Both the position numbers and the translations under genes were made by a program. The notes beneath the pieces are model-generated. The model searched no databases. It had not been told where the DNA came from and was given only the letters and a program-made list of their open reading frames with translations. From positions 186,001 through 250,000 of the forward strand of contig JAPWGK010000007.1 in the NCBI GenBank assembly GCA_029641185.1: a stretch of 64,000 nucleotides of DNA, written 5' to 3'. How positions within the stretch are numbered: position 1 is the first letter of the stretch; the number at the start of each line of letters is the position of its first letter. Below, piece by piece: positions 23,601-33,119 of the stretch. This DNA comes from Pseudofabraea citricarpa. Taxonomy: Eukaryota > Ascomycota > Leotiomycetes > Helotiales > Dermateaceae.

Positions 23601-26600
23601 GTCAAGATAGCTGGGCGCTGGGCAGTAGGCAGCCCTTGATTCGCCACGATGCTGCTGCTTGGGGGGTGCTCGTCGCCCATCGGAGTGCTACCGTACCGGA
23701 CCGTGCTGCTGAGTTCGCATGTCATGCTGAGGATTACCGCCTGCCAAGCCTCGAGCCACGGAGCCAGACGGTAAGTTCAGGTCCTGTACGTATCATCTCC
23801 AGTTTCAACGACTACGGCCCATCTAGGTCGTCGGCGACCCCTAACTCGGGATGCGAGGCTGTACTGGAGAGTACAGCAACAACAACAACAACAATACGTT
23901 CCCGCAATAATGATGGTGAAGCATCGTGTTCGAGGAACGCAAACCGCAACACATTTCCTTGGCGGCACGTCCCTCGCAAACATCGAGAGATGGCCAGCCA
24001 TCTCACAAGCCAGCTTGAAGATTTTCGAAGCCATTATCAAGAGTTGCAGTTACCCTTGACCCACACGGCCAATGATCACGAGGGTAGCTTTCCCCGCTCC
24101 TTTGTGATGCCTTCCGTCATTGGTTTCACGACGACAACATCAGCAGCGACGCTCCGTTTTCCTGCAGACGTGCAGACGTGCAGCTTGCTGTTGCAGGCAT
24201 ACTGTTCGGTCGCATACCTCTTACTCCCCATCGGCGTTGCTATCTTGGTGCAGCCAGACGGGGTCGTCAACAGCAAGCTTCTGGCGATGCTTCATGGCAA
24301 CCGTGGCCCGATTTCCGAAATCCCCAACTCAGTGCTCACACCCAGAACAGAGTGGGGTACGAGCGTCATGATGGAAATCTCTGGAAACTCCTCACTATTT
24401 CCTATCAGAGCCTGTGGTCCTGTGGTCCTGTGGTCCTGTGGTCCTGGGATGGCTGAGATGATTACCGTCGCGTTTTTGGCGCCTCTCATCTCTCTCATCC
24501 TCCTCCGGGCCAATCAGCTGTGGTGCATTGTCAAGACGACGATGACTCAATACACAACCGCCGCTCAGCTGTCCTCCTTCTCGTCGTCGACCTCCTCCTC
24601 CTCTCGCTCCTCCCCCTGTTATTTGCCTCTGCCAGGCTCCAGAGCGTCAAAACAAGCATTCGCACACCATAGGAATAATCAATAATTCCCCAAGAATCTG
24701 CTCGTATCACCACCGGAAGAGGCCAGCGTATCAGAGGCGGTCAACTCATGGCCCTCACCTGATGCCGTCGCTCCGGGCTCCCACACACATCTTATGTGGT
24801 AACAAACACATCAAAGCAAATCAACAGTTCCGTATCGCAGTAATGCACCACCGGCTGGAACTTGATTTTGCACCCAACAAATGAATCGAGGTGGCATGGC
24901 ATGATGGCAGTACACGCCCCCAACCGCGCGCTTGACCTGGTCGACCGACCCCCGCCCCCAGCAACGAAGGGTGCAGGACATGAGATGGCTGACTCACATC
25001 ATAATAATAACAACAATAATGCCTCCGACCCTTCCGATGATTTCTCGCCGCCGTGATTAATGCATCGGCACAAGTCGGGGGCGTTCGAGCGGTGGCCATC
25101 ATTCCCGAAACAGCAATTTTCCAGAAGGTCCTCGAGGAAGATCATTCCCTGTAGGAGCATCTTGTTCCTTTACTGTTACTGGCCACGCGATCCCGTTCGG
25201 CCACCTCGTCTCGCCTCTTTCTTCTACGGTGGCCGAGACTGGTCTCGAACCAGACATACTGACATAGCAGACACCTCACTCACGGCTTGCCCGACTATGC
25301 GACAATTTCACCGCCGCACAGCAATCCCAAGGAAGGCGAGTTTTCTTTTTTCGCTCTTCGGATACTTGTCTCAGAGATCTGAGATCTGTTCTAATTTTTT
25401 CTCTCTTTTTTTTCTCCTCCAGCATGACACCACCATCATCTCACTTCGACTGTATGCAGTGGTCAGCAAGGTACGGTGCGGAACAGGCAGCAGCAAATTT
25501 GCCAGATGCGATAGTCAGATCGCACAGATTGCCATCTTCATATTTCATCAAGGCAGCCAATGAAGTCACGAGTGATACCAGGCTGGGCTGAGCCGAGCTG
25601 AACTGAACTTCAAAAGCAATCACAGATTCGAAGGATTCACTTGACGTACATAGATCCGACAGCCTTGAGGATTCGTGATTGCAATCAGCTAGCCTCGACG
25701 TAAGGCTGGGAGGCAACAAGGCTTTCTTGCTTGCTACCCATGATGGATCTTCCTTGGGCATCTCGATCCACGTCACGTGGTCGCTAGCAACTCACGCCCA
25801 GCTAAGGAAAGTTGTATACCTTATGAGTGCGTATGAGTCACGTTTTGTCACATAGACCTCGGAGTATTCGTAACCATAGCCCATCCTCCTATATCGGCAC
25901 TGTTTCAGGCGTAGGCCGTCGTGTACAATAGATTGGAGAGTCTGAACAGGCCAAGCCAAGTATTTTCTGGACACCTGATCTCAGAGTCACGGGTCTCTCG
26001 CCTCTCCTCTTCTCCCTCCCAAGCGCCTTCGGAATCGTTGCCCAAAGCGGGAGTATTTAGAGGGGCAGTCTGACTCAACTTTACGATAAGTTCGATGAAC
26101 TGGTTGCTTGGTTGGTCGGTTGGTTGGTAAGTAACAGGGAGCTTGAAAAATAGCCGGCCAGGCGACGCGATAGCTCAAGTGAGTGACTCTTTCTTCGGTG
26201 TTAAATTTATAAAGTAGAAAGGCCGAAACCAGTGTTTGGTCGTGACCTCGTTCTCCTGAAGATATCCCGAGCTTATGCGTTTGGAATCATCTTGCAAGTT
26301 CTAGATGCTCGAAATGGTCGTGTCAGGATAGTTCCTTGGTAGACTCGGGTCTGGAGGATGAGCTGTTTTGCGTTGGTGTCCGAGTTCTTTGTGTCAATGA
26401 TCGAGTGGCCGGATCATAGATCTTAGCACAATGCATCATCATCGTGTAATGGTTACTGTGGTTGTAGCCCGATCGGGCGGTTGACCTGGCAATTTGCAGG
26501 TCACGCCCGGATGTTGACCAGTGTCTTGCCTGGGAATGGACGAAGACACATACACAAGCACAAGCACCAGCACCAGCAAGGAACACGGCCAAGCTGGACC

Positions 26601-27200
26601 CGAGATAATCACTGCCTGTGTAACGGCGAGGAGTCATGCGGAGCTGTCTGTCTGTATCTTACACTGAGGTGATGATTCCGTCGTAGATTTTGAAATTAGG
26701 AATGAATAAATTAATACAATACATCTCTATTTATGCATGATGTTCCTATCATCGTTACATGTGTATTTAGGCAGTTGAAATGAAGATTTTATGCTTGGAA
26801 TCAATAGAAAATATATCGCGAATCGAATCAAACTCTCTGGAATCTCCTGTCCCATCCCACTTTTATTACGAATCATCCCTCTTTCCCTCCATGCTACATG
26901 ATATACCTACCTACTTGATATGAAGAAAGAAAGCCTCCCTCGCGCCCATGTATCTAGCTTCCTCTCCAAGAATCTCAATAACCTAAAACCGTAAACGAAC
27001 CTCCTCCCTCCTCCCCTCTCTCTCCCTCTCCCCCTTCCCTCTTCCTATCTAAAATCCATTACCCACTTCCCTCCCTCCCCGCCTTCTTCCTACCCATCTG
27101 CTCACGAGTTCTATGACGAAGCCTCTGTAGCAGCCGTCAGGGAACGCTGCACGCATAGAGCAGCTCCGCTCCGTCTAAGAGAAAGAGTCGAGCACACTTG
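23601..27200. other. Long gene-free region; open frame at 23990-24685 not convincing
   Basis: This 3.6-kb stretch has no recognisable gene. A plus-strand frame is open from 23636 to 24685, but its first ATG is at 23990, leaving about 231 codons. It contains repeat-derived stretches (TGTGGTCC repeats, TCC/TCG runs), and long frames overlap it on the other strand, so it is more likely chance openness in GC-rich DNA. Between 26990 and 27080 the plus strand is a pyrimidine-rich CT tract of about 90 bp. Confidence 0.4.
24413..24444. repeat. Four perfect tandem copies of TGTGGTCC
   Basis: Four uninterrupted octamers in otherwise complex sequence. The unit length is not a multiple of three, so within any reading frame it encodes a shifting peptide, which argues against coding use. 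Confidence 0.9.
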
Positions 27201-27247
27201 GTTCTTTACCGTATCGGTCCGTTACGTGCATGTATGTACAGACTCCC

Positions 27248-27284
27248 CTATCTATCTATCTACCTATCTATCTGTCTGTCTATC
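27248..27284. repeat. CTAT/CTGT tetranucleotide microsatellite
   Basis: About nine tetranucleotide units, mostly CTAT with CTAC and CTGT variants. Confidence 0.9.
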
Positions 27285-27489
27285 GAGGGGTGAATTAGTC
27301 GGAGATGGGAATGGGAATGGAAATGGGGGAGCTCCGGGGACTCCGGCCTACGTCTACGTCTACGCCTACGTTGAGAGGAAGGCTGCGGAAGAGAATTCAA
27401 TAAAAGAAAAGAAAAATTGTGGTTCGGAGGTCATGGGGTTTTGAGGAGATGATTAATTAGATGGATGGATGCATGGATGGATGAGGGAG

Positions 27490-27507
27490 TTTTTTTTTTT
27501 TTTTTTT
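27490..27507. repeat. 18-base T homopolymer
   Basis: An uninterrupted T run followed by AA and a run of G; the length is prone to sequencing error and polymorphism. Confidence 0.85.
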
Positions 27508-27558
27508 AAGGGGGGATTGGTTTGTAAGAAGGGTTCTGCGCCTTGGGTGTTTGGTAGC

Positions 27559-27582
27559 GAGTGAGTGAGTGAGTGAGTGAGT
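27559..27582. repeat. GAGT tetranucleotide microsatellite
   Basis: About six GAGT units. The same unit occurs at 22635-22652. Confidence 0.9.
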
Positions 27583-28329
27583 GGTAGGTATGTCGCGAGG
27601 ATAAAAGAGAGTTGATTATTAGGCGTTCTCGTATGCTTTGATTTTCTTCTTTTTCTCTTCTCTCCTTTGCTTTCTCGAGAGGTATATCCTTGCATCTTGC
27701 TCGTGAAATCCGACTCGTTCTGTCGACCTGTTGTAGGTACTGCTGTTGTCCTTGTACGGAGGGAGGCGAGTACCTACCTAGATAGGAAGGAATCTTGATC
27801 TTTTTGGGGGGCCTTTTTCGATGCGAGGAATCTGATTTTTTTGTTGAGATGCCTTTGTGTGTGTGTTGTGTGTGTGTTGTGTAGGTAGATATGTGTGTAG
27901 GTAGGTGCAGAAGTAATCCGAAGCTCTCCTCTTCGCCTCTTTTCTTTTCTGGGAGAGGCGACAACTCGGGCTTGAGGGCGAGGATATCCATGAGAACGGG
28001 AATCCATCTTGATGTTCGGAGTATACGGCGCAGTGCTAGATGGTAGGTAGTGTTTTGTTTTTGGAATCCCTTCTCTTTTCTTTTTCTTTTGTCTTTCGGA
28101 AGCGTGATATCTGACTTGAGACCAGGAGGGGAAAGAGGATGTGCGGGTTACTTTAGTATGAGATGAGATATAGAGAAGCGCTAGATATCTGAGGATTATT
28201 GTGTGATAAATAACAGGTGCTTTGTGTTAAGTATATCGCTATTTAGAAGGATATATTCGCGGTGATAGTATATAGATATATGGACTTGCTCTAGTCTATA
28301 TTAATAGGATCGGGAAACGTTCTATAAAG

Positions 28330-28760
28330 CTGGTACAGAGGGCCTCCGTATACGACGTGATGCTCTTCTCTCTTTCGGAATCTGGATCAGGAAGGACCGA
28401 AAGCTAATTGCAGATCACCTGGTAGAGCTACTAGAATAAAAGGAGTACGAAGAATGGCTGGTTCTGGTGCCAGGAACTCTGGTTGGATACGTACAGCTGC
28501 AGATGCAAAAGGAAGAAGAAGAATACGGGCAACTGCAGGAACTTGTAAAGTTATTCAGATCTTCTTCAGAGTAACTGCAGAGGAAATACGTGGATCAACC
28601 TCCTCTACAACTCCTTCCTTATCAAGAGCCTCCCAATCAGGAACAACCTCTTATTTAAGAGTTACCAGAGGGATATAAGGAACAGGAATAACTGGAGGAA
28701 CAGGAATTAAGGCACGGGATTAGTTGAACAAGAGGAATAACTGGCTAGAGAGGGTTAAAG
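28330..28760 (+). pseudogene. ORF relic with repeated CAA-to-TAA type stops, possible mobile-element remnant
   Basis: One plus-strand frame reads a coherent, charged and Gln/Glu-rich sequence (pieces such as RRDALLSFGIWIRKDRKLI and YGQLQELVKLFRSSSE). It is interrupted by TAA at 28437-28439, 28572-28574, 28656-28658 and 28689-28691, all in the same frame. The surrounding residues are Gln/Glu-rich, so each TAA could derive from CAA by one C-to-T change, the change produced by RIP on repeated DNA. The family is not recognised. A gag-like or accessory region of a transposon is one possibility; a decayed host gene is another. The 74-codon open frame at 28454-28678 is in a different frame and is a shadow. 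Confidence 0.4.
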
Positions 28761-29199
28761 GAATTTCAAAACAAGAGTGATTCGATTGATCAGTCAATTG
28801 TCAACCAATTGATCAATCAAGAAACAAAGGAATACAGGAATACAGGAAGGATTGGATCGGTGGATTTGTGTGGGTTTTCACCTAAATTAAGTTGCTAGTG
28901 TTGATATATTAGGTCACTGGTATAGGTGAATCACCACTCCCATATGACCTCACGGATCCTTACGATTCTCCTTGATAGAAACATTAACATTACCTACAAA
29001 GCTCAACGAGTATGAATAAGTGAATCCCATTATTCTGCACGTAGGGCTACAGGTAATTACCCTCGATCGCCACACACTACGAGGTAGTCCTGGTGTATCG
29101 ACATTCCCATTTCTCTTTTGTTGTCTCAGGAATGGCCCTCACATCTGTTGCCAGAGCTTGCCCTATATTCTCCTGCCGATTCAAATACCAGAATTCCCC
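28761..29199. other. AT-rich spacer before the 2EXR array
   Basis: AT-rich sequence with short self-complementary stretches built on TTGATC/GATCAA and CAATTG near 28775-28820. No gene was recognised. Confidence 0.4.
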
Positions 29200-30078
29200 T
29201 TAAACTCTTTGACACAAGGCTCTAATCCGAGCAACCCATTCAAAAGCATCAACGAGGTGGTCAGTTGTTTCATGGGCAAGCATATGATCGCAACAATAAC
29301 ACTTGCCGTATCCTTCGTTTCTGCATCTCATGAAAGCCTTCTTGGAAACCAAAATCTCGACGTCCTTCCATTCTGGGTGTTCGCGCTTGACCAAATCGAT
29401 ATCGCGGAAGAAATAGGGCTCATTGAAGGGACGTCTTTTCAACCCAGTGGCGGTTACGTCGCACTGGTAACGCTTTGGAAAGTCAATAATGGCGCCACCG
29501 TGAAAGCTTGAGTCCCAGATGAGCAATTCCTTGAGGCCCGTAAATTTGAGAAGGTTTGGAATGTTGACCATTCCGTATAGGTAAAAGTACTGATAATTCA
29601 ACGCAAGGAATCTGATAGCACGAAGAAGCTCAGGATCCACCCTGGCGGTAAAACAGGCCATGAAAACACAGTTACCCCTATCAAAACTCAAAGTGTCTCT
29701 TTCCATATCCATGTAGGTGATTCGATCCGTCAGAGTGCCTTTGATTGCGCGGTACGAGTGAAGCACCTCGGCTCTCGATTCGCTGCAGACAGCGAGGAGT
29801 GCTGGCACGTTCTCCAAGCTTCTTGGAGCCCACTCGTGCGGATAATTACAAAATCTATCCTGGCTACTACTCCTTTTATCGTGCAAAAATATCTCGGATC
29901 CCGAATGGTCCTGGGTGATCGATTGGATCTCTACTATCTTTGGCTCAGGCAGGGAAAGCTTCCAGATCATCATTCGAACTTCGGTTGGTAATTTCGGGAA
30001 CAGTGTAAATGTCAGGTTTTGTGCGCCGGGAAAGATAGATGATGGCTTCTTGTCGAGGGGTTCTACCAGTGTCTCCAT
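29200..30078 (-). CDS. 2EXR-domain protein, paralogue 1
   Basis: 292 aa, single exon. The 2EXR core starts near residue 20: FTLFPKLPTEVRMMIWKLSL, then a PEPKIVEIQ strand, then VPALLAVCSESRAEVLHSYR and DMERDTLSFDRG. This is the usual pattern of the family (an LP-E-R-IW helix followed by LL-VC-ESR). 2EXR proteins are abundant in filamentous fungi and lack an established biochemical role. The start at 30078 is the first ATG; the frame is open to 30165 but only through a TTG. The C-terminal 60 residues contain Cys-rich CRNEGYGKCYCCDH. Similar Cys clusters end the next paralogue (GRSRCYC), which supports common ancestry. AT-rich DNA lies on both sides. Confidence 0.85.
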   Translation of the reverse strand: METLVEPLDKKPSSIFPGAQNLTFTLFPKLPTEVRMMIWKLSLPEPKIVEIQSITQDHSGSEIFLHDKRSSSQDRFCNYPHEWAPRSLENVPALLAVCSESRAEVLHSYRAIKGTLTDRITYMDMERDTLSFDRGNCVFMACFTARVDPELLRAIRFLALNYQYFYLYGMVNIPNLLKFTGLKELLIWDSSFHGGAIIDFPKRYQCDVTATGLKRRPFNEPYFFRDIDLVKREHPEWKDVEILVSKKAFMRCRNEGYGKCYCCDHMLAHETTDHLVDAFEWVARIRALCQRV

Positions 30079-30910
30079 GGTCGTGGATTGTGGTGTTTCG
30101 TGTGTGCAAATAGAGCTGCAACAAAGAAGATGGATGGGTGTGTTGGCTTGACCTTGAGTTGCCAAGGTTTATGCTTGGATTGAGACGGTTAATTGATGTT
30201 GCGTTGAAAAGAAGAAGGAAGGAATGGTTGTGCGTGCAGCAGTATCTCCTATAATATAATCACTCAAATTCACCACCAAGTCAGTTACAGTGTTCTCTAT
30301 GGGTGGCTGAATAATCATTAACTAACCTCACCCAACCGGTTACGGTTGATTAGAGTTGGTTAACTGTAATCAATAGGCCGATAGGCACCGCAGTGAATAA
30401 ATACTCATTTCGAAGGTATTGATTTATCTAATACCCAAGTATTTTCCCCGCTGTTTCCTCTGATAATATTGAAAAGGCTAGATACGGATAAGGCTATTTA
30501 TAATATTATAGAGACTCTCAGGCACCCTATACTTGCTCGTTCGTTTCCAGCCTTCTGTAACCCAGCCGAATATATACGAAGTTGGGTTCTAAATAGCCTT
30601 GCAGAAATTGGGAAGTTTATGTCTATAAGGGTAAAGGTTCAGGCGTGATAGGTATCGGTTCAGATATTTGCATGGCAGTTAATTAGCAGTCAACTTCCAA
30701 GGTACTTTTGGTTGACTGACTTGGCAGCTAATCAGTTATTCACTGGTTTGATTGGTTGGTTGACAGGTTAGTTACCGTTGTCATATAATATATTAGGTTG
30801 GGTTGTAGTTCGCCTTCGAAATATTGGTTAACCACCTATTGCTTACACTGCCTTTTACTCTGAAAACTCCCCTAGCCATCTGGTATGACCTCGAACACGA
30901 ACACTGCGCC
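30079..30910. other. AT-rich spacer between 2EXR paralogues 1 and 2
   Basis: 830 bp without a gene, rich in GGTT/AACC words such as TTGGTTGGTTGACAGG and repeated TTAACTAACC-like strings. Short inverted pairs exist (30276-30285 with 30715-30724; 30319-30328 with 30765-30774), but they are not nested and do not define an element. The region presumably includes the promoter of paralogue 1. Confidence 0.4.
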
Positions 30911-31810
30911 CTATGGATCGACCCATAAGTTTAGGTACCTGTCCCAAAGAAGTTTGCAATAACACCTTGAGCGTCCCTTGCGAGTACACTCCATGACAGC
31001 CTCGCCCACCAAGATCTCAACCCCTTTCCAAGCCGGGTTCTCCCTCTTAAGCCTGTGGATATCCTTTGCGAAAGATCTTTCGCCATGGACACCAAGGCCC
31101 GAATTGAGTGCGCCAGATTTCGTCATCACACGCAGTTCCTCCTCCGGAAACGCGAGAACCACCCCGTTGTGCGAACTGCTTTCCCAAAAGATTAGTCTCT
31201 CAAGCCCCGAGAGACGAACAAGCTGGCTGTCTGCTATTGTGCCGGAAGCGTTCGGCTCATGCTCCGCATCGAAGGCTAAGAACCTAATGGCTCTCAAATT
31301 CTCCTCGTCCACCGTATCAATAAAATAGCTAAGGGGATCGGAGAAGTGCCGAGCTGTGAGAGCAAGTATATCTCTCTCCCAGTCAACATAAGTAATCTTC
31401 TTCCCCATAGTACCCCTGAGAACGCGATATGATCTCAGAGCCTCCATCCTCGATTCATAGCAAACCGATAGAAGAACCGGTATGTCTTCCGAGCTAGTAG
31501 GGGCCCAGTTTGGCTCAAGAGGCTCATGGGGTTGGTTTAAACTGTCCTGCTCGCTGTTGTGATAGATTTCTCTTCCCTTTGCATTGCAGAAAGTTGAGCG
31601 TATCTCAACCACTTTCGGGTCCGGGAGGGCGTACTTCCAGACCATGTTTCGTATCTCGAGAGGAAGCTGGGCGAAAAGAGTAAACTTCGGTCCATTGCAG
31701 GTGACAGTGAGAGACGCCCTGGGTTTTGGTTTGCTTTTGATTATGAGTTTGATTCTGATTTTCTTGTGGGGTCCTTTGCCCCGGAGCTGTTTTTTCGCGG
31801 TGGGCATCAT
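30911..31810 (-). CDS. 2EXR-domain protein, paralogue 2
   Basis: 299 aa, single exon. A Lys/Arg-rich N-terminus (MPTAKKQLRGKGPHKKIRIK) could serve as a nuclear or nucleolar signal. The 2EXR core follows at about residue 40: FTLFAQLPLEIRNMVWKYAL, PDPKVVEIRS, IPVLLSVCYESRMEALRSYR and VDWERDILAL. The C-terminal third resembles paralogue 1 (LERLIFWESSSHNG versus LKELLIWDSSFHGG; a terminal Cys-rich GRSRCYC). Start codons ATG 31810 and 31807 are adjacent; upstream, the frame is open only through a GTG. The function is unknown for the family. Confidence 0.86.
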   Translation of the reverse strand: MMPTAKKQLRGKGPHKKIRIKLIIKSKPKPRASLTVTCNGPKFTLFAQLPLEIRNMVWKYALPDPKVVEIRSTFCNAKGREIYHNSEQDSLNQPHEPLEPNWAPTSSEDIPVLLSVCYESRMEALRSYRVLRGTMGKKITYVDWERDILALTARHFSDPLSYFIDTVDEENLRAIRFLAFDAEHEPNASGTIADSQLVRLSGLERLIFWESSSHNGVVLAFPEEELRVMTKSGALNSGLGVHGERSFAKDIHRLKRENPAWKGVEILVGEAVMECTRKGRSRCYCKLLWDRYLNLWVDP

Positions 31811-32357
31811 GGAAGGTCGATGAAGGTGTTGGAAATGACGAGAAGTGTGCAGGGTTGGAAGTATCCAAGCCACTCCGATTTTGCAAGTAGGGATGACACG
31901 GTGTTGCCGCTTGTGTTGATGACAGTGAAGGTGCTTTATGGTTGATGTCTGATGTTTTGAATGGAAGGAAGAATGCCATCAACTAAGAAATTTCGTTAGC
32001 CCTCGCTAAATAAGCGTGATTTTCGTGATCATGAAAGTAGCTCGCGGCTAGTATCAATAACATCGGGTTACCATTGTGGTGATATCTACAAGAAGGGGTC
32101 GAGAATCACTTTATTCACTATTCCCAAATAGTACAAGCTGCTTCTGTTTCAGTCACACAAACCAAATCACGCTTTGCTTGGCGTCGCTTAATTGTTCACG
32201 GCAGACTTTTCTATTATCATCATAGTTGAATATTTTACAAAGAAATTAGAATTTTCAAACATAATCAAAGAACAGCCGTTGATCCTATACCCAAATCCTA
32301 ATCATTCGTGTCAATTATGACCGACGAATTGACCACATCCCAGAAACCAAACTCCTC
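31811..32357. other. AT-rich spacer between 2EXR paralogues 2 and 3
   Basis: 550 bp; no gene. This is the upstream region of paralogue 2 and the downstream region of paralogue 3. It is AT-rich from about 32000 onward. Confidence 0.4.
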
Positions 32358-33119
32358 CTACTTTTGCTTCTCGGTCGTATATTCGATCATCAGATTAGCC
32401 GCTCTCCAATCCTTGTCTTCGCCCTTTTTTGTAGCTGCAAAGCAATGGCGCACCTCACAAATAGACCACTGATTTTGCGCGCGAGTGCCAGAAACAACGA
32501 AAGGCGCAGTATCGCCGGTGAACTCCATATTCCTGACCTCAAAATTCCGGAAGTTATAGATGAAGACTTTCTTCAGGTTAGGTAGTCGGTGAAGTGCATC
32601 TATGAGTAAAGAAGGGAGGTCGTAGCTCCAAGGACAGTGTTCCACCCCGATGCGATCGATTGCCAGATTTCGGATAGAAGACTGCACCCTCGGGGAGGCC
32701 AGCCACATGAAAATCTGCAGGTCGCGATATATCACTTGAGGACCTTCAAATCCGATAGCGTCCCGGGCCCAATCAACATACGCGATTCTCTTTTCCTTCG
32801 TGCCCACGAGCTTCTTGTACGTTTTCAGCATCTCGGCCCTCGATTCGTAGCAGACTGACAACAGGGCAGGTATTTTCTTGCGGCTTGTAGGATACCAAAC
32901 CGTACCGCCAGTGATCATGGAATTCCTGGCGTCCTTCTCAAGCCTGATTTCGATGGTATTTGGCTCCGGGAACGCGTATCTCCAAATCAGTACGCGTACT
33001 TCGAAAGGAAGTTGTCGGAAAGAATGAAATCGTGATGTTCTGTTTGATGCCTCGAGCGATGGTAGGTTGGCAGTCATATTTCGCGAGTGGGATGGATACA
33101 CCTTGACGCGGGATTCCAT
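32358..33119 (-). CDS. 2EXR-domain protein, paralogue 3 (most diverged)
   Basis: 253 aa, single exon. The 2EXR core begins near residue 30: FHSFRQLPFEVRVLIWRYAF, PEPNTIEIRL, IPALLSVCYESRAEMLKTYK and VDWARDAIGFEG. It lacks the long Cys-rich tail of the other two paralogues and is shorter. ATG 33119 is chosen; upstream, the frame stays open to 33356 but only from a TTG, and that extension looks non-domain. The gene ends the three-gene array and is followed upstream by a 1.9-kb gene-free stretch. Confidence 0.83.
   Translation of the reverse strand: MESRVKVYPSHSRNMTANLPSLEASNRTSRFHSFRQLPFEVRVLIWRYAFPEPNTIEIRLEKDARNSMITGGTVWYPTSRKKIPALLSVCYESRAEMLKTYKKLVGTKEKRIAYVDWARDAIGFEGPQVIYRDLQIFMWLASPRVQSSIRNLAIDRIGVEHCPWSYDLPSLLIDALHRLPNLKKVFIYNFRNFEVRNMEFTGDTAPFVVSGTRAQNQWSICEVRHCFAATKKGEDKDWRAANLMIEYTTEKQK

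Larger units (their letters stand above)
27201..28290. other. Simple-repeat-rich stretch at the border of AT-rich DNA
   Basis: No gene is supported. Tracts are CTAT/CTGT tetranucleotides (27248-27284), an 18-T run (27490-27507) followed by Gs, GAGT repeats (27559-27582) and GT repeats (27855-27882). A 161-codon minus-strand frame (27991-27506) is built largely from these repeats and was not accepted. From about 28150 the sequence turns AT-rich. Confidence 0.5.

Noticed and set aside
25221..25310. tRNA-like stretch on the minus strand (GGTTCGAGACC box-B-like string)
   Set aside because: The T-arm has four good pairs, but no matching acceptor 5' strand or D-arm and no believable anticodon arm could be folded.
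27506..27991. 161-codon minus-strand open frame
   Set aside because: Mostly translated microsatellites (GT, GAGT repeats).
30079..30165. N-terminal extension of 2EXR paralogue 1 (and similar ones for 2 and 3)
   Set aside because: Extensions open only from TTG or GTG and do not look like domain sequence.
30276..30774. Possible inverted-repeat (MITE-like) element between 2EXR genes
   Set aside because: The 10-bp inverted pairs are not nested and no target duplication is visible.
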